DNA of 14,001 nt, taken from contig URWZ01000016.1 of NCBI GenBank assembly GCA_900551625.1, positions 1 through 14,001 on the forward strand, read 5' to 3'. Positions 6,487 to 12,730 of the stretch are shown here, one piece after another (position 1 is the first letter of the stretch; each line of letters opens with the position of its first letter). This DNA is from an uncultured Collinsella sp. (lineage in GTDB: Bacteria; Actinomycetota; Coriobacteriia; Coriobacteriales; Coriobacteriaceae). The position numbers and the translations under genes are program-made. The notes below the pieces were generated by a model that was given only the letters and a program-made list of their open reading frames with translations, did no database searches and was not told the DNA's origin.

Positions 6487-7008
6487 ATGGCTTTTAACAC
6501 GAAGGTCGATGTGGCCGATACCGAGCTCGAGGCAGACGAGACCGTCACCTCCGAGGCCGAGGACATAACGCTCGAGGATGAGGCACTCGTCGAGGCCGAG
6601 CCCGCCGATGATGCGGACGAGGATGATGAGGAAACAGACGAGTCCGAGGACTCGCTGACCTATTCCAACGGTGTAATCGAGAAGATCGTCGCCATGGCCA
6701 CCCGTGAGGTGCCGCACGTCCTGGGCATGAAGGGTAACCTCATGCACTTCGTGCAGGAGCAGTTTGGTGCCGAGAACCTGACCAAGGGCGTGACGGTCGA
6801 GGTCACCGATGACAACCGCGTGGTCGTCAACATTTCCGTCATTATCGAGTACGGCGCCTATGCGCCCGCGATTTTCGACGACGTCAAGGCGCGCGTGACC
6901 GAGCGTCTGGCTGCGATGACCGGTCTTGAGGTGGCAGGCGTCAACCTGCGCATCGAGGACGTCATCACCCCCGAGGAGTACGAGCACCGCACCAACCAGC
7001 ACGAGTAA
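6487..7008 (+). CDS. Asp23/Gls24 family envelope stress response protein
   Basis: A 173-residue protein whose C-terminal 115 residues are an Asp23 (DUF322) domain. The core starts LTYSNGVIEKIVAMATREVPHV (57-78) and has VTVEVTDDNRVVVNISVIIEYG (102-123). It is followed by a helix with DDVKARVTERLAAMTGLEV and a final strand GVNLRIEDVI. Asp23 proteins gather at the membrane through AmaP and respond to alkaline or cell-wall stress. Residues 8-56 are a very acidic, probably disordered extension rich in Glu and Asp, not part of the usual short form. The ribosome site AAGGAGG is nearly ideal (4 bases before ATG), stronger than those of the two upstream genes, in line with the high abundance known for Asp23. 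The stop codon is the first part of a REP-like repeat. Confidence 0.93.
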   Translation: MAFNTKVDVADTELEADETVTSEAEDITLEDEALVEAEPADDADEDDEETDESEDSLTYSNGVIEKIVAMATREVPHVLGMKGNLMHFVQEQFGAENLTKGVTVEVTDDNRVVVNISVIIEYGAYAPAIFDDVKARVTERLAAMTGLEVAGVNLRIEDVITPEEYEHRTNQHE

Positions 7009-7061
7009 CCTTCCAAAAAGGGACAGGTTTGTTTTGGCAGGTTTTATCTGCGAAAACGTTA
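7006..7061 (+). repeat. REP-like dispersed element, copy B
   Basis: This stretch matches the reverse complement of 2123-2178 at about 51 of 56 positions by eye. Its arms AACCTTCCAAAA (7007-7018) and TTTTGGCAGGTT (7032-7043) pair with one mismatch around a GGGACAGGTTTG loop. The element begins in the TAA stop codon of the asp23 gene and ends exactly where the operon terminator begins. Confidence 0.65.
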
Positions 7062-7104
7062 AACGGCCGACCGCGCAAGCAAAAGCGTGGCCGGCCGTTA
7101 TTTG
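7062..7104 (+). terminator. Rho-independent terminator of the asp23 operon
   Basis: Arms 7062-7076 and 7085-7099 form a 15-bp stem with one A-C mismatch and one G-U pair around the loop AAGCAAAA. ATTTGT follows. The A-rich left flank (AAAACGTTAAA) gives a U-rich tail on the other strand as well, so it may be bidirectional. Confidence 0.75.
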
Positions 7105-7145
7105 TATGCCCCCCGATGTAGGTATACCGCTCGTCTAACTAGGGG

Positions 7146-7173
7146 TTGCAATCGTCGCGTTCCGCGTTACCCT
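7146..7173 (+). promoter_or_regulatory. Putative promoter of the YitT-type gene
   Basis: TTGCAA (7146-7151) and TACCCT (7168-7173) are separated by 16 bases and lie about 45 bases before the ATG at 7217, just after the operon terminator. The -10 is a modest match. Confidence 0.4.
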
Positions 7174-7216
7174 AATGGGCGCATTGTTTCCAAATTGTTA
7201 ACGAGGGGTTGCCGTA

Positions 7217-8239
7217 ATGGCCGACGAGCACGAAACAGAAAGCAAGGCATGGGCGATTGAGGCCGCCGCGGCAGAGGCGGCATCGCGTGCTGCCGAGGAG
7301 ATGCATCGTCCTCCCGTGGTGCCGATGGAGCGCGTGGTTGATCGCACCGATATCGAGCGCGGCGAGCGTGCCGGTCAAAAGCGCAGCCAGGAGCCGGGCT
7401 TTCCGCGTTTTTTTGCCGAGCTCAATCTGGGCCTGATTCTTACGGCCTTCGCCATCGTTGCGTTTAAAACCCCTAATCACTTTGCTTTTGGCGGCACCTC
7501 GGGCGTGTCGGTCATTCTGTCCACGCTGTTCCCGACCCTGCCCGTCGGCGTCTTTATGTGGATTATCAACGCGGTTCTCGTCGTCTTGGGCTTTATCTTT
7601 TTGGAACGCAAGGCAATTCTGTGGAGCGTCTTCGCCTCGTTTGCGTTGTCCGCCTATGTTTCGCTGTTTGAGCTCTTTATTCCGACCGATGTCTCTCTGA
7701 CGGGTGATATGTGGCTCGACCTGTGCTTTGCCGTCATCTTGCCGGCGCTCGGCAGTGCCATCGTCTTTGACATCGGCGCCTCGACGGGTGGCACGGACAT
7801 TCTCGCTATGATCCTCAAACGCCGCACCACGCTCGAGATTGGCCGCGCCCTGCTACTGGTCGATATCGGCATCGTGACCATCGCGGCCTTTTTGTATGGC
7901 CCGCGTGTCGGTCTGTATTGCGTGCTCGGCCTGTTTGCCAAGACGCTTGTGGTCGACAAAGCCATTGAGAGCATTCATCTGCGCAAAGTCTGCACGGTCA
8001 TTTGTTCCGAGCCCCTTAAGGTCGAGGAGTTTATCGTCAAGCATCTCAACCGCACGGCGACCATCAGCCGCGGCTACGGTGCCTTCTCGGGCAAGTGCGT
8101 GACGGTGATCATGAGCGTGCTGAGCCGTCGCGAGGCCGTGCAGCTGCGCCGTTATGCGCGCGAGGTCGATCCGGGTGCCTTTATCACGATCGTCGACAGC
8201 TCCGAGATTGTCGGCAAGGGCTTCCGCGGAACGAACTAG
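7217..8239 (+). CDS. YitT family membrane protein (DUF161 + DUF2179)
   Basis: A 340-residue membrane protein. Residues 1-65 are a hydrophilic, Ala/Glu/Arg-rich cytoplasmic extension. Five to six membrane helices follow (about 66-250) with the two characteristic loops FGGTSG (91-96) and GASTGGTD (187-194). The C-terminal cytoplasmic DUF2179 domain (about 255-336) ends in FITIVDSSEIVGKGF. The YitT family is widespread and its transport or other function is not firmly established. Typical members are near 280-290 residues, so the N-terminal extension is unusual. GAGGGG lies at 7203-7208. It is transcribed alone: a strong terminator precedes it and a promoter-like sequence lies between. Confidence 0.92.
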   Translation: MADEHETESKAWAIEAAAAEAASRAAEEMHRPPVVPMERVVDRTDIERGERAGQKRSQEPGFPRFFAELNLGLILTAFAIVAFKTPNHFAFGGTSGVSVILSTLFPTLPVGVFMWIINAVLVVLGFIFLERKAILWSVFASFALSAYVSLFELFIPTDVSLTGDMWLDLCFAVILPALGSAIVFDIGASTGGTDILAMILKRRTTLEIGRALLLVDIGIVTIAAFLYGPRVGLYCVLGLFAKTLVVDKAIESIHLRKVCTVICSEPLKVEEFIVKHLNRTATISRGYGAFSGKCVTVIMSVLSRREAVQLRRYAREVDPGAFITIVDSSEIVGKGFRGTN

Positions 8240-8297
8240 CACAGACGTATTCAACGAACCGCCTGCTGGCGCCGTGTATCTTGCAAATCGGTCATCT

Positions 8298-8328
8298 TTG
8301 AGTATTTGACCCCACATTGGGCAATAAT
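8298..8328 (+). promoter_or_regulatory. Putative promoter of the zinc-ribbon membrane gene
   Basis: TTGAGT (8298-8303) and AATAAT (8323-8328) are 19 bases apart, with a predicted leader of about 55 bases to ATG 8389. A second -35-like TTGACC lies at 8306-8311. The spacing is long, so the call is tentative. Confidence 0.3.
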
Positions 8329-8388
8329 GATGCTAAAGACATCGTTTGCGATCCAAGTGATTTGTTCAAGATACGAAGGGATGATTCT

Positions 8389-9006
8389 ATGTTCTGCTCG
8401 CAGTGTGGCGCCCCCATGGGCGATAACGACAAGTTCTGCGGCGTGTGTGGTGCTCCTAATGCCGGTGCCGCTGGCCCCGCTCCCCAGGGACAGCCTCAGC
8501 CCCAGCAGTTTGTTCCGCAGCCGCCCGTGGCGAATGTGCCAAAGGGCTGTGTGGCTCAGGCGTTCCAAGATATGACCAAGACTCCGGGCGTGCTTCAGCG
8601 TGTATGCCAAATCGCGTTTTTGCCGGCGCTGATTTGCGTTGTGTCGGTGCTCGTGTTGTTTATTCCCGTTATTGGCGGCATTGCGGCTGCCATCGGCTTT
8701 TTGGCAGCTTGCATTGCGAGCGTGTGCGGTTCCGGCTTTGGTATTGAGTGGGGCCGTGATCTTTCGCTCAAGGTCGATGACGGCATGGATCGTCCGCTGA
8801 TGCGTTCCACGTCGTTTGGTCTCGGAGTCTTTTCGAGCGTTATTTCGGTCGTGCTCGAGGTTATCGCTGCCATTCCCGTTATCGGTGTAGTGCTTTCGCT
8901 GGCGGAGGGCGCGGTAATTGGCGCCGCAGGCTCGTATTCGTATTACGGCTCTTATGCGCTCGAAGCTGCGCTGTTTGGCTCGCTGGCCTGCTTGTCCTGG
9001 CGCTAA
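8389..9006 (+). pseudogene. Zinc-ribbon multi-pass membrane protein, N-terminal part of a frameshifted gene
   Basis: Residues 1-21 are a zinc ribbon (Cys3, Cys6, Cys17, Cys20; MFCSQCGAP), then a Pro/Gln/Ala linker. Hydrophobic segments start near residue 75 (LPALICVVSVLVLFIPVIGG), with further helices around 135-180. The frame stops at 9004-9006 in the middle of a hydrophobic helix (…LFGSLACLSWR). The next frame carries the rest of the helix (LLVLALIASAILGVFFKMFADIAV) and the remaining membrane domain, so a single-base deletion near 8980-8995 most likely split one gene of about 438 codons. The membrane part recalls DUF4013 proteins, tentatively. ATG 8389 has AAGGG at 8376-8380; the open frame reaches back to 8317 but those residues are unconserved-looking. 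I saw no canonical slippery heptamer at the junction. Confidence 0.7.
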
Positions 9007-9038
9007 TTGCCTCGGCGATTCTGGGTGTCTTCTTTAAG

Positions 9039-9704
9039 ATGTTCGCCGACATTGCCGTGATGCACTTTGCGGTGACCGGGCGCGTCGAGAGCGCGTTTTC
9101 GCTCGATAAGGTCTGGGCGGCCTTTAAGCACAACAAGACCAAGCTGTTCTGTGCTTCGTTCCTTCCCGAGTTTTTGACGGGCCTGGTTTCCAACGCCATT
9201 ACGTGGATCTTGACAGCTGTCTTTGGTGCCATCGCCGGAATTGGCGCGTACGGCTATTACTATCGCCCCACGGGTATCGAGGCGATTGTTACCGCCGGTG
9301 GTGTCACGCTCGTATTGTTCCTGGTGCTGATTGCATTCGTCACGGTGTTCCTTACGGTCTTTGGCAAGATGCTCAAGCACCGTGCCGTTGGCTATTGGGC
9401 TGCACGTTATGCAAGCGAATGGGCCGATGAGGACAAGGACGACGTTTTGACTTTTGTGCTCCCGGGTGAGAAGAAGCCTGCTCCTGCGGGATTCAATCCC
9501 ACGGCAGCCACTGGTGCTGCGCCTGCCCCGGCGCCCGCGCCTGCACCTGCCCCGGCACCCGCGCCTGCCCCTGCCCCGGCACCTGCTCCTGTCCCCGCAC
9601 CGGCGTCCGAGGCGACGCCTGCGGAGCCCGATTGGGATGCCGTTGCCACGCCGGCGGATGAGCCGGGCGATAATCCTGCTGCCGAAAACAATCAAACCGA
9701 ATAG
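9039..9704 (+). pseudogene. C-terminal part of the frameshifted zinc-ribbon membrane protein, with Ala-Pro tail
   Basis: This frame continues the membrane protein begun at 8389. The coding frame is already open before the ATG at 9039, with LVLALIASAILGVFFK immediately upstream, so that ATG is probably not a real start and no ribosome site precedes it. It carries FADIAVMHFAVTGRVESAF, a pattern like the end of DUF4013 domains, two to three more membrane helices (about residues 50-75 and 88-110 of this part), and a cytoplasmic end. The tail has a run of Ala-Pro dipeptides encoded by three 24-bp tandem repeats, then an acidic Asn/Glu-rich end. A strong terminator starts 8 bases after the stop. 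If the frameshift is a base-call error, this and 8389-9006 are one intact gene. The function is unknown. Confidence 0.65.
9522..9593 (+). repeat. Three 24-bp tandem repeats encoding (Ala-Pro)n
   Basis: Units at 9522-9545, 9546-9569 and 9570-9593 follow the pattern CCTGCCCCGGCRCCCGCGCC plus TGCM. Units 1 and 2 differ at about two bases; unit 3 diverges at its 3' end. Each unit is eight codons (Pro-Ala x4), so copy-number changes keep the frame. The protein tract is probably a stiff, extended linker. Confidence 0.85.
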
Positions 9705-9711
9705 CCGGTCG

Positions 9712-9749
9712 AGGCGCCCTGGGCAACTGAGCCCGGGGTGCCTTTTTCT
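9712..9749 (+). terminator. Strong Rho-independent terminator after the zinc-ribbon membrane gene
   Basis: A 13-bp stem (9712-9724 with 9731-9743, two G-U pairs) has a 6-base loop AACTGA and is followed directly by TTTTTCT. It separates this gene from the DUF4234-like gene, which therefore needs its own promoter. Confidence 0.85.
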
Positions 9750-9812
9750 ACTGCGAAAGCAAGAAAATGCCTGGGAAAACGGTTGCAGCAAAATTTCTCG
9801 GAAATTGGTCAA

Positions 9813-9824
9813 TGTTGCGCAACA
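9813..9824. promoter_or_regulatory. 12-bp perfect palindrome, possible operator
   Basis: TGTTGCGCAACA is a perfect 12-bp palindrome in the 195-bp gap before the DUF4234-like gene. Nearby TTG-containing motifs are candidates for a -35, but I could not settle on a promoter. It has the shape of a small dimeric regulator site, but this is a guess. Confidence 0.3.
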
Positions 9825-9865
9825 ACGTCGCGGCTATTGTTGAGAACGTAGACGTGTAAGGTTTG

Positions 9866-9882
9866 AAGGCGTGCGACGCCTT
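9866..9882 (+). other. Leader hairpin next to the ribosome site of the DUF4234-like gene
   Basis: AAGGCG (9866-9871) pairs with CGCCTT (9877-9882) around TGCGA. The ribosome site AAAAGGAGAG starts a few bases later at 9886. It may tune translation or mRNA stability. Confidence 0.35.
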
Positions 9883-9899
9883 AGGAAAAGGAGAGGCTC

Positions 9900-10508
9900 A
9901 TGTTCTGTCCCACTTGTGGTTCTCCCATTTCGGATGATGCCAAATTCTGCCCTGTTTGCGGATCCGCCGTTGGTGCCGCTTCTGCCGCTGCGGCCCCGCA
10001 GCCCCAGCCCGCTCCGGCCCAGGCTATTCAGCCCGCGCCCCAGCCTCAGCAGCAGTACACCGGTCAATACGCCCAACAGTCCGCATCCGCTCCGATGGGC
10101 TATGACCCCATTAAGGCTGACCGCAGCCTGATCGGCTGGCTGCTGCTCTCTCTTGTGACCTGCGGTATCTATTCGTTCTACTTCCTGTATTGCTTGGCAC
10201 GCGACGTCAACACGTTGTGTCAGGATGACGGCGATTACACGCCGGGTCTGGCGGAATTCATCCTTCTATCGTTTGTGACCTGCGGCTTCTACGCGTACTA
10301 CTGGTATTACAAGATTGGCAACCGCCTGCAGGCCAACGCTCCTCGCTACGGCCTGGTGTTCCAGGAAAACGGCACCACCGTTCTTCTGTGGCAGATCTTC
10401 GGCGCGCTCCTGTGCGGCCTTGGTCCCATCTTCGCTATGAACATCGTCATCAATAATACCAATGCCATGGCAACGGCTTACAACACTCGCCTTGGCGCTC
10501 GTGCCTAA
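9900..10508 (+). CDS. Zinc-ribbon DUF4234-like membrane protein
   Basis: A 202-residue protein. Residues 1-21 form a zinc ribbon nearly identical in layout to that of the gene at 8389 (Cys3, Cys6, Cys17, Cys20; MFCPTCGSPI). A Pro/Gln/Ala linker (about 31-65) leads to a membrane domain of DUF4234 type with two internally similar helical hairpins: LLSLVTCGIYSFYFLYCLARDVN (start 82) and LLSFVTCGFYAYYWYYKIGNRLQ (start 122). A third membrane helix lies at about 161-185. The 40-residue spacing and shared VTCG[IF]Y motif suggest an internal duplication. AAAGGAGAG precedes the ATG closely. Zinc-ribbon/DUF4234 proteins are common in gut Actinobacteria and Firmicutes with no assigned role. The next gene (DUF2752) begins about 13 bases after the stop and is probably cotranscribed. 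Confidence 0.88.
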   Translation: MFCPTCGSPISDDAKFCPVCGSAVGAASAAAAPQPQPAPAQAIQPAPQPQQQYTGQYAQQSASAPMGYDPIKADRSLIGWLLLSLVTCGIYSFYFLYCLARDVNTLCQDDGDYTPGLAEFILLSFVTCGFYAYYWYYKIGNRLQANAPRYGLVFQENGTTVLLWQIFGALLCGLGPIFAMNIVINNTNAMATAYNTRLGARA

Positions 10509-10521
10509 CAATAAGGGCGGC

Positions 10522-10998
10522 GTGAACAGCTTCCAGGGACATAGGGGCACGGCAGAGCTCCTTCGCCGCGCCCTTTTTTGCACCGGCGCGCTCTTTGTCG
10601 CCTGGCTCGCGCTCTACCTGCTCGACATTGGCTGCATTTTTCGATTGATGACGGGCATTCCTTGTCCGGGATGCGGCATGACGAGGGCGTGGCTGGCGGC
10701 GCTGCGCCTCGATTATGCGGCTGCCTTTGCCTACCATCCGCTGTTTTGTGTGGTGCCGATTGCGTTTGTGCTCGCGTTCGTGCGCGAGGAGGTGGCATCG
10801 AGCAAGCTAAAGCGTGGTATCGACATTGCGGTCACCGTGTTGTGCGTGCTGGTCGTCGTCGTATGGATCGTGCGCCTCATCAATCCGGCAGATGCCGGTC
10901 TGCTCTTTGGCGGCTATGCGCCCGCCGGAGTTCCCGACGATATCATCCACCTCGAACCCCCACGCTGGCTCACCATCCTTCGCTCTTACCTGGCGTGA
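10522..10998 (+). CDS. DUF2752 family membrane protein
   Basis: A 158-residue membrane protein with the DUF2752 signature GIPCPGCGMTRAW (45-57, with Cys48 and Cys51) after a first membrane helix (17-38). The usual Ala-rich stretch and YHPLF follow, then two further helices. The CPxCG pair suggests metal or redox chemistry, but the family has no settled function. I chose GTG 10522, which has AAGGG at 10513-10517. An in-frame GTG at 10501 overlaps the end of the upstream gene and would add 7 residues but lacks a ribosome site; the open frame reaches further up inside that gene. It probably shares an operon with the DUF4234-like gene. The stop is followed 32 bases later by a hairpin terminator. 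Confidence 0.85.
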   Translation: MNSFQGHRGTAELLRRALFCTGALFVAWLALYLLDIGCIFRLMTGIPCPGCGMTRAWLAALRLDYAAAFAYHPLFCVVPIAFVLAFVREEVASSKLKRGIDIAVTVLCVLVVVVWIVRLINPADAGLLFGGYAPAGVPDDIIHLEPPRWLTILRSYLA

Positions 10999-11030
10999 CG
11001 GAGGACGCGCTAGAAAAACGGTCGACACAT

Positions 11031-11070
11031 AAGCGGGGGCGAACGTTGAGATAACGTCCGCCCCCGCTTT
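11031..11070. terminator. Hairpin terminator between convergent genes
   Basis: A 17-bp stem (11031-11047 with 11053-11069, one A-C mismatch) has a 5-base loop. CTTTGCTTTA on the right serves rightward transcription. On the other strand the tail is less T-rich, but the long stem may still stop leftward reading from the M20 gene at 11105. Confidence 0.8.
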
Positions 11071-11104
11071 GCTTTAGCCAGGCTGTTATGGATGGGCGTG
11101 ACGG

Positions 11105-12568
11105 CTACTCGTCGCGCTTTTCCTCGTGGCGAGCGGCAGCCCGCGCATCGTGGATGCCCTTGATTGCAGCATGGCGGGCGGTGCGAGCATCGTGCATGGC
11201 GTCGCGCGCCTCAGCGGCCGTGGCCTTGGCAGAGCGCAGCTTGGCGGCCAAGTCGGGGTTGGTCTCGGCAACCGCGGCGATCGTGGGGCCGTCGAGCTCC
11301 TCTTGCGTGGGCTCGGCCAAAAAGTCGATAGCATACTGGGCGGCCACCATGGAGCCCTTTGCCAGCACGGTCTCGTCAATCTTGTAGAAGCAAGAATGTT
11401 GGGCGTACGTGGCGCCAATCTGGGGGTTGCGCGTGCCAACAAAGGCGAGCACGCCCGGCACGCGGCGCAGGTACTCCGAGAAGTCCTCGCCCGAAAGCGT
11501 GCCGCGATAATGGCCTTCGCCCGCGGGGCCCAAGCACTTGACCACGGCCTGACGGCAGCGCTCGCTCGAGGCGGCGTCGTTTTCGACCTTGTAGTTGGCG
11601 ATGGTGTAGTCGGTGAGCTCTGCCTCGGCGCCCAAGGCGGCCGCGGTATGCTCCACGATGCGGCGCATAAGCTCCGGCATTTCCTCGTGGGTCGAATCTC
11701 CGTAGGTGCGCACCGTGCCGGCGAGGTAGGCCGTGCCGGCGATAACGTTGCGCGCGGTGCCGCCGTGCAGCTCGCCGACGGTGATGACGGCCGGCTCGTA
11801 GGGGCTGATTTCGCGCGAGACGATGGTCTGCAGGGCGTTGACAATCTCGGCGGCAACCATGACGGCGTCGTGACCTCGCTGGGGCATGGCGCCATGGCAC
11901 GAGGTGCCGCGGACGTCGATGCGGAACCAGTCGGTATTGGCCATGCGCGGACCGGGCTCGCAGCTCACGGTGCCGGCGTCGACCTCACTCCAGATGTGCG
12001 CGGCGTAGGCGCCATCGACGCCGTCGAGCACGCCCGTGCCGATCATGAGCTTGGCGCCCTGGCCGTTTTCCTCGCTGGGCTGGAAGACGATGCGGACCTC
12101 GCCGTGGATGTCGTCGGTCATATGGCGCAGGATTTGCAGCGTGCCGAGCATCATGGCGATATGGCAGTCGTGACCGCAGGCGTGCATGCAGCCCTCGTTG
12201 ACGCTGGCGAACTCCTCGCCGGTCTGCTCGGTGACGGGCAGGGCGTCGATGTCGGCGCGCAGCAGGATGCGGCGGCGTGGCGTGCCGTCCTCGCGGTAGG
12301 CATCCGGCGCGGTACCGCGAAGCGTTGCCACCAAGCCGGTCTTGAGCGGACGCTCGTAGGGGATATTCATGGCGTCGAGCTGGTTGGCGATGTCGGAGGT
12401 CGTGCGCTCCTCGGCAAGGCTCAGCTCCGGGTGCTTATGGAAGTGCCGGCGCTGCTTGATGATATATGGTTCAAATTCGGTAGCGATATCTTTGATGGCT
12501 GCGGTGACGTCGTCAGCCGCGCGAGCCTCGGTCGCCGCCATAATCTGCTGTGCCTTGGTCTTCGTCAT
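11105..12568 (-). CDS. M20 family amidohydrolase/peptidase (M20D-like) with C-terminal helical tail
   Basis: A 487-residue cytoplasmic metal-dependent hydrolase of the M20D group (hippurate hydrolase, N-acyl-amino-acid amidohydrolase type). The metal site is complete: Cys131-Gly-His133-Asp134 (HACGHD), Glu166-Glu167 (PSEENG), His191 and His391, plus RADIDALP (104-111). The dimerisation domain lies at about 207-325, with SCHGAMPQRGHDAV and GGTARNVIAG. It resembles amidohydrolases that remove acyl groups from amino acids; the substrate cannot be named. Typical members are ~390-400 residues, so the last ~65 residues (about 423-487), rich in Ala, Arg and His, are an extra helical tail with HDAR repeated 14 residues apart (459, 473). 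The true start is ATG at 12568 with AAGGAG (12579-12584); the frame's apparent extension further right is spurious and ends in adapter sequence. Confidence 0.92.
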   Translation of the reverse strand: MTKTKAQQIMAATEARAADDVTAAIKDIATEFEPYIIKQRRHFHKHPELSLAEERTTSDIANQLDAMNIPYERPLKTGLVATLRGTAPDAYREDGTPRRRILLRADIDALPVTEQTGEEFASVNEGCMHACGHDCHIAMMLGTLQILRHMTDDIHGEVRIVFQPSEENGQGAKLMIGTGVLDGVDGAYAAHIWSEVDAGTVSCEPGPRMANTDWFRIDVRGTSCHGAMPQRGHDAVMVAAEIVNALQTIVSREISPYEPAVITVGELHGGTARNVIAGTAYLAGTVRTYGDSTHEEMPELMRRIVEHTAAALGAEAELTDYTIANYKVENDAASSERCRQAVVKCLGPAGEGHYRGTLSGEDFSEYLRRVPGVLAFVGTRNPQIGATYAQHSCFYKIDETVLAKGSMVAAQYAIDFLAEPTQEELDGPTIAAVAETNPDLAAKLRSAKATAAEARDAMHDARTARHAAIKGIHDARAAARHEEKRDE

Positions 12569-12619
12569 GGTCGATTTGCTCCTTGCTGGGTTGATCGCAA
12601 AATCGTACAGGCTCTCTCC

Positions 12620-12649
12620 AGTATGCCACCTGCCGCTAGGGCTGGTAAA
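12620..12649 (-). promoter_or_regulatory. Putative promoter of the M20 gene
   Basis: On the minus strand TTTACC (12644-12649) and CATACT (12620-12625) are 18 bases apart, each a 4-of-6 match. A start near 12613 would give a leader of about 45 bases. The divergent gene needs a promoter in the same 162-bp gap, where TTACAA (12676-12681) is a possible -10. Confidence 0.4.
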
Positions 12650-12730
12650 GTTGCCGTTTGCCGCTTGGGGTTTTGTTACAAGGGCGGGGGAGTACACTCG
12701 GGGGTGTTGAATTTCCTGCCAGAGATGGGG

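Noticed and set aside
8980..9000. Programmed -1 ribosomal frameshift site
   Set aside because: No canonical X XXY YYZ slippery heptamer in the overlap in the correct frame, so a deletion or sequencing error is simpler.
9039..9704. Independent gene starting at ATG 9039
   Set aside because: No ribosome site precedes it and the reading frame is already coding a membrane helix upstream, so it is the second half of the frameshifted gene.
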